Notes under the pieces: generated by a model
The model's input: the letters and a program-made list of their open reading frames with translations, nothing else
Databases searched by the model: none
Told to the model about the DNA's origin: nothing
Position numbers and translations under genes: made by a program
Source: Cheiracanthium punctorium
Taxonomy: Eukaryota > Arthropoda > Arachnida > Araneae > Cheiracanthiidae
Length of the DNA stretch: 64,000 nucleotides
Reading direction: 5' to 3'
Assembly: GCA_038373885.1 (NCBI GenBank)
Contig: JAWZYV010016590.1
Coordinates: forward strand, 186,001-250,000
Shown: piece after piece, positions 45,128-57,021 of the stretch
How the letters are laid out: each line of letters begins with the position of its first letter
Position numbering within the stretch: the stretch's first letter is position 1

Positions 45128-46499
45128 GAACTGAAAAATCGTAAAATATTTTTCTTCCTACGTCAGGCATTTTCTATCCGTTTTCCGACGTATAACCAGG
45201 ATAATTCAGAAAGGCCTACTCAAAACATTTTTCCTTTTTTTTACCTAGTTTGATGACATTAGCCTATTTGGCTGTTGTACAAATTGACTTTTAAATATTT
45301 GCTTAAACATTGGGAAACTACTCTACATAAACTTTTTACCTGAGACGTGGAAAATTTTGACGATATCGAATATTAATCATATTATTAGGAATTTATTGAA
45401 AATTTTTAAAATAAAAAATGAACATTACAATCACGGACAAAATTTTGTACGTGATGCATGTAGGAATATTGCGCTTACCAAGCATGTTCGTTAACTTTTT
45501 TCAGGGAGTGGAGTACAATCTTATGAATAAATGTTAAGCAATATTAATTCACAGAAAAATTTTAATGCATACCTGTTAGTAATATTTTAGTATGTTAGTA
45601 TCATTTACAAATACTATTAAAAATGTTAAATTACTATAGTTCACTGGCATTTACTTGTCTTTTATTCTCTTTTTCATGAACATTTTGGAAAAAGAAGATT
45701 GCATAAAAATTATTGAGCACAAAAATATGTGGGTATATACATATCTATAGTCCGAAATTACTAAAAATTGGCAAGTAGGTCAAATTTACTATATTTCTTA
45801 CTATTTTACAAATTACAAATTACAATTTTTAGTTTTTTGCCATTATATATGAAATTGGGCGGCAGTTCGGAACTTCGCTTAGAGCTCTGAGCTGGGCTCA
45901 CTCTAAATTTAGTTAGGTTGTGGCCAGCGTGGTACTTTAAGATATGACCGGCTGTCGCTGGTTGGTGTTGTAGTTTGGCCAAAGATTAAGGGGTGCAGGT
46001 CCAGGGGTGTAGTCCAAGGGGTGCAGGGATCCATACACCTTATGATTGTGGAGGTCGAAGTATTAAGTAAGTACTCATAGTTCAGAACATATTTAGACCC
46101 GTAACTAGAGATCACGAAATATTTCCTCTCTTAACGGTGTTTCACTTTTATTACCCGCTGTCACATGGTTTAAAAGGTAATTACATGGTTTAAAAAAGGG
46201 TGCATTTATTGGATATATTTAAATGTCAAGGTCTCGGAGTCCCTGAAAATTCTTGAAAGATGTGCCGATTATGAGACGGGAGAATGAGGGAAGATATATC
46301 AATTGTTCTTTTATTAAATTGAGATCCCGAGACAAATGGTTTGTCTGAAAAAGAAAAGTTGTTACCCTCTAACAGAATTTCGAAGGGAGCTAAAAATAGT
46401 TTTAGAATCTATAATATTATTTGAATTTTGCTCTTCGTATTTTTTAAACAGCGCTCTGTAACAGTAATCATGTAATTAAAGTTATTTTATTAAACTGTA
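45128..46499. other. Anonymous DNA
   Basis: AT-rich with a less AT-rich part at 45845-46060. No gene or repeat partner recognised. Confidence 0.45.
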
Positions 46500-47214
46500 C
46501 AGGATGTGCCAAAAATGGGGTAACGGGCTTTAATTCTTTAGAGATAAGTAGGCAATGTGATATGAAAAAAATGTTGTAATTAAGGTCGGAAACAAGACTC
46601 CTTTAAGAAAAAATTCCTCTGGTTCATTTACAAAAAGTTACACATTTTAAATTTATTTACGACCCCCCCATACAAAAAAATTCCAAGTTAGCAAAATGTG
46701 TCCCATGCAGTGATGAGGTGATGTACCAAATTTCATCCTTTCATCCTACAACGTCCCAGAGATATCCTTAAAGTAACATGATCGGGGGCTAAACCTGATT
46801 TTGAATGCAAATGTTTACTGCGAGGCGAGAGTGGGAAAAAAGATTTCTTTCGTAATTTCTGTACGACCCCAGAAATGCGATCATTCGATGCGATTTTTTA
46901 CCATCGATAGCAATTGGAAAGTGGTTTAAGTCAGCGCCATACTTATCTTCATATCTCTGACACTTTTAAGGATATAATTATTAAATTTTGTATGTCACCT
47001 CATTTGTGTATGGGGCACACTTTACCAATAGCGAATTTTTTTGTACGGGGGTCATATACAAATTTAAAAAGCGTAAATTGTTCAAAATTAACGAGAGGAG
47101 TTTTTTTGAGATAATCTTTTTTCCCACCTTATTTTAAACATTTTTTTTTAATTAACATTATCCACTTATCTCTAATAGATAAAGCCCGTTACCACCTTTT
47201 TTTTTGACACCCTG
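46500..47214. mobile_element. Mariner-type long-hairpin element, copy B
   Basis: The ends CAGGATGTGCCAAAAATGGG and, in reverse complement, CAGGGTGTCAAAAAAAAAGG are flanked by TA (46498-46499, 47215-47216). The two halves are inverted copies (ACGACCCCCCCATACAAAA against TTTTTTTGTACGGGGGTC). It shares its whole plan with copy A at 17740-18411. No transposase; the 66-codon frame at 46914-47114 is an arm artefact. Confidence 0.85.
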
Positions 47215-47369
47215 TATAATTGTTTAATCATATTTAATTTAAAATTCTTCAAAACATCTTTGAACAAGAAGGCGCCCTTACTAAAAGAAGTAATTTTTTA
47301 ATATTCTACACGAAGCTGAATAAATAAAATTCATGAAAACATACGGATTCTAAATTACTTTTATTTGAT

Positions 47370-49922
47370 ACTAGCTGCGTGCCCGTTCTTCGCACGGTAG
47401 GAAACGAAAATTTTCCTTACATGTGTAATTCGAAATTATTCGTGATGTGGAATTAAAAAAAAAAAGAGCAAAATTATTTGACTCTTAATGTAAAGTTTGT
47501 GTCATGAGTACTAACCTGATCATTGCAGTATAATGACTCAAAAAACTACGTCAGTGTCATTCACTATCAAAAAAGTGGAAAGCTTAATGGTTTGCAGAGA
47601 ACTCCTGGCTTTCAAAATGTCTTATTCAGGGGCGTAGCCAGAGGGGGGGATATCGGGATATATCCCCCCCCTGAAATTTTTGGATTAGTGATGAAATTCC
47701 GTCTATTTATGCATATAAGTTCATATACCCCTCGAAAAAATTTCCAGGCTCATATCCCCCCCCCCCCGAAAAAATTTCCTGGCTACGCACCTGGTCTTAT
47801 TTCTACATCATACTGTTTTTTAGGCTCAAGTTGTAGCATTAAATACCTAAGACACTACATGAAATGGAGCACCATTTATCTCTTTCCGAACATGTACCAT
47901 ATAAGGAAAGTATTGTAATCGTGAAAAAATTCGACTTCGAGATTTTGGTGTATTGACAGGTTTTGAGGTCTTCTTAATTCATTTATGCTATTTTCAAGAT
48001 ATGTTTTTAAAATAGCTGCGCACCCGCTCTTCATAGGGGAAGAAGGGAATATTTTACTACTAAAATCATATCTGCATGTGACAAAACAGAATTTCATTTT
48101 TAAAAAAGTTCAAGTAATCTCCTCTGTTGAAATTACTGCGGGATATATTAACCCAAATTAGAATTACTTTTCGTTTAGTTGGTTGTAAGACAACCGTTGA
48201 AACAGGACACTTTTAATTTCATGAAATATTTATTAACGTGGTACATTGCGATTTATTCATATTATCTTTAAAAATCTAATAATACTACCTATTACGTACA
48301 TTAATACTATCTATATTCGCTTCTCCCTCTTCAAGGCTCCCTTTAAAGAAACAGCTTAGATTATTTGGCCTCAATGGGATCTTTTGATTCTGTGGCGATT
48401 CTTTGCAATTTACGCATTAGCATAAATAATAATCATTTCACATAATGGTTGCCATTAAGGAAACTCTCCATATATATTTAATTTATACATAGTTTTATAA
48501 GATGGGCGTATTTAGCGCCGCAAACCATTTCATCTTACTGTGGGGAGAAAATATCCAAGGGGTGCCATTTTAACTATCCATGTATCTAATATAGCGATAT
48601 CTTTTATATCCTCCATAGTCCTGTCTCCTGAAAAACATCAAACTGTGTAATCTCGAGGAGCTACTTATTCCCACTTTAATTGTGACAGGGTGTTAGAGTT
48701 GCAGAGTTTACAAATTTCACGCATTTTTTTATTTATGGCGTCACTGTTTGACTGCCGTAAAGGATACCCCGGTAGGTTGAGGGAGTTAATTTCGATATTT
48801 CGCATAATTGTTTTCAAACGGTATCATTAAAACTTTGCCTTATGTAACCTTTCTGGAGGAACGTAATTCAACGTTAAAATAAAATTATACTCGCAACCTG
48901 CATGCGTATGTTAGGCAACGCCTGCGCTAAATTAAATGCCAAAAATAAAAATAGTAAATAGAAAAAAATTAATATATCGCGCTTTGAAACGAACTTTGCA
49001 ACTTTTAAAATGAACATTTTCAGCGCCGTGAAAACATTTCAATTTTTAAATAAGTACCGGATTAAAATAGCACTTCTAATAATAATAATCGTGAATTTCT
49101 TAGTTTATTTCAACAGTAAATTTTAATCAAAATATCGTCTCCCTGTGTTGAAAATAGAGCTGGAATAAATGAGTTAAAATTATGGAAGAATTTTTACGTA
49201 TCTTAAAGCATTTGACGTCATAGATCCTCACTTGCGAATTGAAATTCTGATATCCCATTTAAAAACTCGATTGGTTGAAAAAATCCTTTTTTCTAATCCT
49301 TTCTGTGGCAACAACCGAACATAAATTCTCGTGCCGTGATCGCAATGTAATGAATGGCGTAAGTTCGCGTTGATGCTATTAAATTCTAAACATTAGGCTG
49401 CATTAAAATTCGTAAAAAATCATCTAATTTACATAATTTTTTCGTTTTTATTTTAAAAGAGGGAGAAAAGAATGTTTCACGATTTGTCAAAATATCTAAA
49501 AGTTATGACGGATAGAATTCAAGATGCGACAGTTTTAAAATTATTTTACGAAAAACAATCGCGAAGCAGATGCTTAGTAAAAAAATTCCTAAAAATCGGT
49601 AAATCATGTTACGTATTCAGAACAAACTGTTTTTAAAAGAAAATTTCCTCCTCTATCCGATGATATAAATGCCGTTTTGCTGCGAGCGTAATTTCCGCCG
49701 TTATTACGAATTAGGTGAGAAAAAATGCCAAAAATCGCATAAAACATAAAATAAAAAAAATTCTAGGTCGAATTTTGAAAGAATCGCTTCGAGGTGCACA
49801 ACTACATATTTATATCTTCCCGAATACCAAATTTGGTGTTTCTAGGTATAGCCGTTTGTCCGTAACGCTGCCGACAGACACACACACACACAGACAGACA
49901 CCTTCTTTTATAATAAGTAGAG
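47370..49922 (+). mobile_element. ACTAGCTGCG repeat, copy 2 (longest)
   Basis: Starts ACTAGCTGCGTGCCCG and runs about 2.55 kb including a 167-bp MITE. The 3' part has ACCAAATTTGGTGTTTC, GCCGTTTGTCCG, a CACACACA/CAGACAGACA tract and a TTTTATAATAAGTAG end, a layout common at the 3' ends of dispersed repeats in arthropods. No reverse transcriptase or other domain is readable. The 86-codon frame at 49715-49975 comes from the 3' end. The element class is unresolved. Confidence 0.65.
47627..47793. mobile_element. hAT-type MITE nested in copy 2
   Basis: 167 bp, termini CAGGGGCGTAGCCAG / GGCTACGCACCTG, with a perfect 8-bp duplication GTCTTATT (47619-47626, 47794-47801). Copy 1 of the host repeat has a single GTCTTATT near 27272, which is the empty site. 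The interior matches 13737-13861 in reverse complement. Confidence 0.95.
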
Positions 49923-52900
49923 AAAACTTGGACAGAATAGAGAATATATTACCGCCAAAAGCAGTTAAAATTTGATTCTATCATTTTACTTCAATTTTAT
50001 AAAATAGTTTTATATTTGCATTAAATGTTCTTTGAATTCCTAGAAAAATATTTTTCTTTGAGATTGTTAATACTCCCTTGCGTAATTCACATGGAAAATT
50101 GAATTTTGTTTAAATATATATTTATAGATTCTCAAAGCCTTTTTTGAATTGAAACATAAAAAAATAACAAACATTTTAAATAACTAACATTTTAAATAAC
50201 TAATATTTTTCATTCATAAATGAAAAATATCTATTATATGCATTTTTCAATTCCTCATTAAAATAATACTTTAAAATCACCCAATACATAAATAATCAGC
50301 AACATTATTATATGAATATTCATTAATAGAAATGTTTTTCTTGTAAAATGCGAAGCAACACATTTTCAATATTTACGAGCTTTAATTGCATTGTCTAAAA
50401 TGAAACATGTAATCAAAATTGTCGTTCTGGATTTCAAACACTTATATCTATAGTATTGTAAATATAACTCATTAAAATCATTATAAATTATGTTCTCCAG
50501 AACAACAGTCCTTAATATTTCAGTATCGTTATAAATATTTCTAGCTACACATTTAAGGAATGAAGCTTACATTCTACGACAGAATAGTTTTCATCCTGTA
50601 TATTACTTTAAATGTATTTAATGTATTTTTATGTTAACAGTAGGAGGAATTTTATAAAAGCAATTGTATATAAATAGGAAACTAGAGTTTATAATTATTC
50701 GCCTCACATGTCAGGAAACATTGTAGAAAAGTCACATTAACGTCGACATACGCGGGGGAAAAATTTAAAAATTCGTTAATAAAATTTTTGTGGATGTGCT
50801 CACTGGAAAGTTAAAAATAAAGGCGTAGGTTCTAAAATTTCACTGTTACTTGATTGGTTCTGATCATTAAATGATTTTTTAATGAGGCATTTGCTATTTA
50901 AAATGCATATTTAAAAAAATTTTGAAGACTGACGAGCTAAAAATAATTTGTTCATATGTAAGTGGAAGATTGCAATGTTTCTCGGTTCAAAATGTAACAT
51001 TATATGTTGAATGAGCTCATTTCTAAAATAAATCTCTTATTTTATTCGTAATATATATATATACCGATATTACCCCATTGTTTTACAACCTTCTGCAGTA
51101 GCATATATTAATAATAAAGTAAATTGTCTACGATCCATTTATGGGAATTGCTGGTTAATTAAACGGAATTACTAGTTCCAAAAATTTTAGAACGAAATAA
51201 TGATCTCATCATAATTTTATAAATATTATTCGTTTGCATGCGATATTCATAAATATCCTAAGAAGTGACTTTTAAAACTTAAAAAAAAACAAATGGGAAA
51301 AAACAGCAATTAATTTTGCAAGGACTCTTTTTAAATATCCTGAAAATAATGATTAAATCCTTTTCTATTAGTATTAAAAATTTGTAAAAGACATAAATTT
51401 TTTCTAGTAAACTCAATTTGTAAATTTTAATAAAAGCCTGTAAAAATAACCTTTTTATTATTACTATATACCTGTGCTATAGCAGAACAAGAAAAGTAAC
51501 TAGACTAAAATTTACATTCACATGACACAAACTTCTACTATGAAAATTACCTTCAACTACTTGATACGAAAAATGGAGTAGCACAATGACAATTTAAATC
51601 CGCACATTATCTTAGCGATTTCGTTCGCTCTTTAATTTCCAAGGGAATGAATGATAATCAGAACAGTAAGTAATTAAATACCGCTTACTAATTACCGGGC
51701 CTTAACCCACCAATTAACGATATCATATATCACAATGACAAATAGCTTATTATTAAAAGTTTTAAAAGTCTGGCAGTAAGAAACCAGACATTCAAATCTG
51801 AAACTGGTATTCTACCTTAAAATTTATTAGCTCGTTATGACTGATGCTGGACAATTTTGAAGATTCAATGCAGAGTGCAGTCAAAGGTTTGAGCATCTGT
51901 ACGATTTTATTGACGTAATCGTAAAATATTACGATACTTTCCCCGGCTCAGTTATCTAATCAAGGCTTAAAATAATGTTTTTTTGATTGGAGGAATCAGA
52001 AATTTTGCAAAAGTATTTTACTTTTCCCAGGAAAAAATGTTCGAAAGTAAAAATTTGGAAAAAATTTATATGTACTAAAAGTAAAAATGATCCTTAATCT
52101 ACTATATATCTACTTTGTTTATCTACGTATTTGTTACACACATCTATACTGTTCATCGCAGCCCTGGATTAGGTACAATGATAGGAGACAGCTACTGATG
52201 ATAAAGAATAAATAAATTTAGCTTTTTTGTCTCTTTTCTGAGATTTTTTGGGGGTTATATGTTCTAAAAAGCTGAATTTGTGCTTCGGCTAATTGAACTT
52301 CACGTTTTAGTGCAGTACTCCTAAGTATCTACTATGAAAGATTTTCTTAATGTGACTGCTAAACGTACAGACAGCAGATTTTACAATACGTTCTATAATC
52401 CACGTACGCTACCACATATTAAAGAGGTTCAATGTAGTACAAAACTACGACAAAAATACCCGCTAGAGGGCCACTACCGATATTAACCACATGGCTTAAA
52501 CCAGCGAGAAGAAGTTCAAAGACACCTCGACCAAATCAGTGCTGTTGGCCGCCAAAGACTTGTGATTGGACATTTTGCTGTTCTGTACCTTAACAACGTT
52601 AAGTGCAAGTTACACAAACAATGTTGTAGTACATTTATAAGTCAAAATATGATTTATAATTCGAAAATTTTAATAAGCTACTTCAATCCTATTAATTAGC
52701 CGTTGATTCAAATAAATAACGAAAATGATTCAGAAAAGGTGTAGAATATCGCTTATTTACTTAATCTTATAGTACGTCCTGCATAATGAACCATACAACG
52801 TTTTAAGTACGTGTGGAGAACATTGAACTAGACCCAGATTTTGACGAGCATTGTACGTGTTTTGTCCGGACATTCTGACTTAAGCAACACTGTAAATCTG

Positions 52901-53229
52901 CATGGGATGGTAACGTGCTATCTGAACGTGGAAATTACGGCCTTTGAACAAGTGTTTGCTACCTGGGTAGTTTTTTTTTTCTTCGATTTTTTAGCACTAG
53001 GGTGCTATTTCGCTCAATTCCAGAATTTTGTCTACGCGATCTTGTAGACAGGTTTCGTAGATATGAATTGTCACGGTGAAGATCTTTTCAAATGTGTTTG
53101 CCAGATAACGTGCAGGAGGGGGGGGGGGCGTTAGTAAAACACTGAAAGTCGTAAAGTTTTTGATAATTGTAGCTAAATTTGGTGCCAAAACACTACAGTT
53201 TATTATAAATATATTAAAAGTATAGATAG
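49923..53229. other. Long anonymous AT-rich stretch
   Basis: Only short frames, none with recognisable features, and no transposon ends that I can pair. A TAACATTTTAAATAACTAA motif is tandemly repeated near 50172-50206. Confidence 0.5.
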
Positions 53230-53690
53230 AAAATGCCTTGCAAACACTGTAAAGTAGTTTTAGTAGGCGATTTTAATACAGATTTCAATTCCGAATAAGT
53301 GTTTTATGAAACAAACACAAATACCGTAAACTCATAGATTATGATACACTTTCCAAATAGTATTTAATAAAGGTGAAGTATAGTTTGACTATACCTGGCG
53401 AAAACTGATAAACAGATTTGGTAGGCGATTTTAACAGATTTCATTCCGAAGAGGTGTTTTATGAAACAAGGAAGGAAATCACGGTACACTCAAGGATTAT
53501 GAAGCCCATTCCAAACAGTATTTAAAATGGTGAAGTATAGTTTGAATATGCCTGGCAAAGATTCTAAAATAGTTTTAGTAGGTGATTTAAGATAGTTTCG
53601 AATTCAAAGATGTGTTTTATGGAACAAGGAAAAAAATAAAGCACACTCATGAATAATGATACACTTTCGAACTTAATGAAATAAGGAAGA
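53230..53690 (+). repeat. Tandem array, three ~158-bp units, protein-derived?
   Basis: GTAGGCGATTTT-like text occurs at 53263, 53421 and 53578 (period 157-158 bp). Each unit starts ATGCCTTGC, ATACCTGGC or ATGCCTGGC. Units 1 and 3 read K-[VI]-V-L-V-G-D-F; unit 2 keeps L-V-G-D-F. Unit 1 continues N-T-D-F-N-S-E. All units are broken by stops and frame changes. A V-G-D-F-N motif is typical of LINE endonuclease/phosphatase-fold domains, but a tandem arrangement is unexpected, so the link is tentative. Confidence 0.6.
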
Positions 53691-55121
53691 AAAATAGAGA
53701 AGTCTCATGGATTATGATACGTTTTTAATATATAGCACTTCATTGCGTATTTGAAATCTGAAAGTGTTTCAGATTTTCATACTTTTTTTTTAACTTTTAA
53801 AAACAACACACTTAGTAAATATTCACCCTTTCTTGCTTCTGCTATGGCTGGGAGATGTTTGAATCTGCTTCCATGCGAATGAATTTGTAATTACAGCAAC
53901 AGCAAGATTTGTCCATCTTGGTATCACTCAGGGGCAGCAAATACACATGTATCCTACATGCATTGTACAGTTAACGACTTTAGTAGAGCAACTCTTAGGA
54001 AATTTAGGTAACATTAGTGTAAAATTTTAAGAAAATTTGTATGATGATTGATTTTTAATTAAATATAGAATTGAAAATGAAATGAATACTAAAATTTCGA
54101 TGCATTGTTTGAAAAATAAAACTATACACAAAGCTTTTAAAAATCCTTATTTTTTTCCAAAAAAGCGAAATATTTTAAATTATTGATCATTTATCTAATA
54201 AATATTAACATTATTCATCTGCGCATAGCACAATTACATGATAGAAAGATCAATATCTACAGCACATCTTAAGTGCCAGAAACAAAGCTAAATTTATAAT
54301 ATCAATATTCTTTGATGCTTATAAATTAGTAACATTTTTTTGCGTTCACTGTGTTATAATACTGACGCCAAGATCGCAAAATTCAAACACGCCACTAAAT
54401 TAAAATTTTAACAACTTGTCCTCGCTTAACTTTTTCAATATTTTATAAGTAAGGATCATTAATAATTCTAACTTATAAAAATCAAACTTCCCCTTAACGT
54501 CAACGGGAGTATTATTAGCTAATCAAAATGACTAATAATTCAAGAACCTTGATTAACTGATTTAATTTAATAAATTGTTCTAAATTATCTTCCAATTTAT
54601 GACTAACTTCTACTGTGGCAAGTTTTCACGTTTAAAAATATTCTGTCATTATAGCAGCTAAGACTCATAAATCAGATGAAGATTAAAAGGCTTTAGACGC
54701 TAGTAGGTAGAATTTATAGTCCCCTGAAGACTTGAAGGATTGAAAACACTACACTTCGGAAAGTTGCAAAAACTGACTTCTAATTTTGAGAACGGGGCGA
54801 TAAAATAATACAAATGAGCTATCGTTGCCTGAAAACTATAAAGTAATTGTAACTTAATTAATGCTGCCATAAGTTAGATTACAATCATTTAATACCTAGA
54901 CATTGTAATAGTTTTAAGGCTTGCGTTAAATGTAGTCAAAGACTTTTTTTAACATCGACAAATGGTAGGACGCTCTACTGAATGTAAATAGAACATATAA
55001 AAGAAACCATAAGGAATTGCGTTCCGAAATGTGCTTATTTTTTATTGCATTTAGATTCTAGTTATAAACTGCAAAGAAGGGTTAATTTATGCAGATTTAA
55101 AGAAAAAGAAGTATTATCGTA
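53691..55121. other. Anonymous AT-rich DNA
   Basis: No gene, RNA or repeat boundary recognised. Confidence 0.5.
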
Positions 55122-55376
55122 CAGTAGACACCCCTCCCAATATAACACAGAAGATGCGTTCTGTGTTATACGAATCCGTTTTGTACGAGTCACTAAGATT
55201 ATACAAGCACATGAGCAGCGTCCGCAGTGGTCAACAATCAATACAGAAAAATCTCACTTTTTTTTTATCGCATTATACGAGACTTTTTTAGCATGTTATA
55301 CGAGCGCAGTCGCAATTTTCCCACCATGTTATATGAATCAGTCTTATATAAATCCTTGTTATAGGAGTTTCTACTG
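55122..55376. mobile_element. pogo/Tigger-type MITE
   Basis: 255 bp with ends CAGTAGACACCCCTCC and (reverse complement) CAGTAGAAACTCCTATAAC, flanked by TA (55120-55121, 55377-55378). The inner text repeats TTATACGA(G/A)-like motifs in both arms. No transposase sequence. The 130-codon frame at 55045-55437 runs across the whole element and is not a gene. Confidence 0.8.
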
Positions 55377-55602
55377 TATATGGTTTCTTGAAAATTATAA
55401 CAAAATATACATAGCTCTAAGTTTATTGGAAGAATAGTTATGCAAAATTTTTACTGCTCTCTTTTATAGGGGGGTGGTGTTTTGCATAAAAGTATGCAAA
55501 CAAAACCTGGTGTTTGCCATGAAAAAATATTTTATTTCAAGCATTAAGCTTGAAAATGTTTGGTTTGTGTGATTATGGCAACGCTGCGCTTGAGCGGTCT
55601 GC
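55377..55602. other. Anonymous DNA
   Basis: A short stretch with no recognisable feature. Confidence 0.4.
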
Positions 55603-55731
55603 CAAAGCTGGGGGGTGCCTTATCAGGAGGACTTTCTAAGGTGTTCTAACGGGCATTCACGTTACATATGGAGAAAATCCACCAAAACTCCAGACCTTTA
55701 GATCGACAGCCGCACGATTGGGCCCGAACCC
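55603..55731 (-). repeat. tRNA-SINE fragment
   Basis: On the minus strand it reads CACGGGTTCGGGCCCAATCG (B-box area), GCGGCTGTCGATCTAAAGG and then a body shared with 38258-38390 and 37650-37757. The A-box part is missing. Confidence 0.6.
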
Positions 55732-56505
55732 GTGTGAAAATGTGTGAATATATTGAATCTAGTGTTCTTGATTTATAGACTTAACTCATATCTTTATTTC
55801 AATTAAAAATAATTATTTTATTTCTTAAAATTTCACTTATTTTTTAAACTAACCATTAGTGTATTCCGTTTTGAAACCAACGTAAAAGTATTGACAGAAT
55901 CAAACCACGCTCTTAATTAGTTGAATTAGTTTGTCCTAGAAAATTGTATACAATATTTTTTTCCCGCATTTAAATGACATATACTTTAACTAACGCATTA
56001 GAAGATAAAATATGCAGAAAACTAATTTAAAATATGCCTGGATCTCAATTCTGTCTGTAAAAGGTTAAGTATTAAAAAGGATGGGATAATTCTTTTTGAA
56101 GATACGCAAGCAGCTGTGATTTTGAGAAGAGCCTGGAGTATATAAAAGGCTCTTTTTCGAAATAAATTAAAAATAATCCATTCTTTTCTTCTTCTAACTC
56201 TTCAGCGAAGTGACAGACGTTCCAGTAGGAAATTGAAGGGCTGTCCAAAGCTTTCGAAATATATGAGTTTCGGAAGACTGATCTACTTATATTCTCCTTG
56301 TCTGGAGACAGGGCTAAAAATACCTCAACGAGATGAGATTTCATCATTTGAAGCTCTCCTAAATTTGAGGGAATATATATCCACTTTTATAATGCAAATG
56401 ACACATTGAGCCCATTTGTGCCAGAGATGCAAAATTTGCTTTGAACGTTGTTCATTTTTTTTGCCTTTTTAATCTGTAAATTGCAAATATTTTAAAAATT
56501 ATTAA

Positions 56506-56545
<40 letters not shown>

Positions 56546-56795
56546 TCCTGACTTTTCTCATTCAACTCTTCTTTGCACATGACTAAGTTTTACATTTCGT
56601 TTTATTCCCACACTTTTAAATTTTAATTTGTTACTTATTCTTGCCAACTTTCATTTTTTTAATACTCTATAATTATTCAAAATGCATTTTACGATGTTTA
56701 TAAATATAATACTAATACCCATGGCCATTGCTTTTCCAGGAATCTAAATAATTAAAAACCCCAAACTCTCAAAAGAAACTGGTGTTTAAAAGATA
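55732..56795. other. Anonymous DNA
   Basis: A 91-codon minus frame (56072-56347) lacks recognisable motifs. No repeat boundary apart from the microsatellite. Confidence 0.4.
56511..56542. repeat. (AT)n microsatellite
   Basis: Uninterrupted alternating A and T. Confidence 0.95.
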
Positions 56796-57021
56796 AAGTA
56801 ATTTAAACTTTGCAAAATAACAGGCATAAAATATACTTATCAAACTGTGACACGTGTTTCGATCGAAAAAAAATTCGATCTTCTTCAGCAGTAGAAAGCT
56901 CACAGACTGGGGCTGGGCGGACTTCTTGCTGCTGAAGATCGAAGTTTTTCGATTAAACATGGGTCACAGTTTGACTAGCATCTTTCATGTGCGTTATTTT
57001 ACAAAGTTTTAATTATTTTAA
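56796..57021. repeat. Fold-back element, TTTCGATCGAAA family, full copy
   Basis: The left arm has TAATTTAAACTTTGC, ATACTTATCAAACTGTGACA, CGTGTTTCGATCG and TCGATCTTCTTCAGCAG. The right arm has the complement: CTGCTGAAGATCGAAG, TTCGATTAAACATGGG, TCACAGTTTGACTAGCATC and CAAAGTTTTAATTA. The arms are about 100 bp each around a short centre. Single arms occur at 37360-37520 and 38525-38672, and a minimal relative at 1519-1620. Confidence 0.75.

Noticed and set aside
47523..47918. 131-codon plus-strand open frame
   Set aside because: It spans the MITE at 47627-47793 and the surrounding dispersed repeat; chance frame.
55045..55437. 130-codon plus-strand open frame
   Set aside because: It runs through a complete pogo-type MITE and both flanks; no domain and no coding bias.
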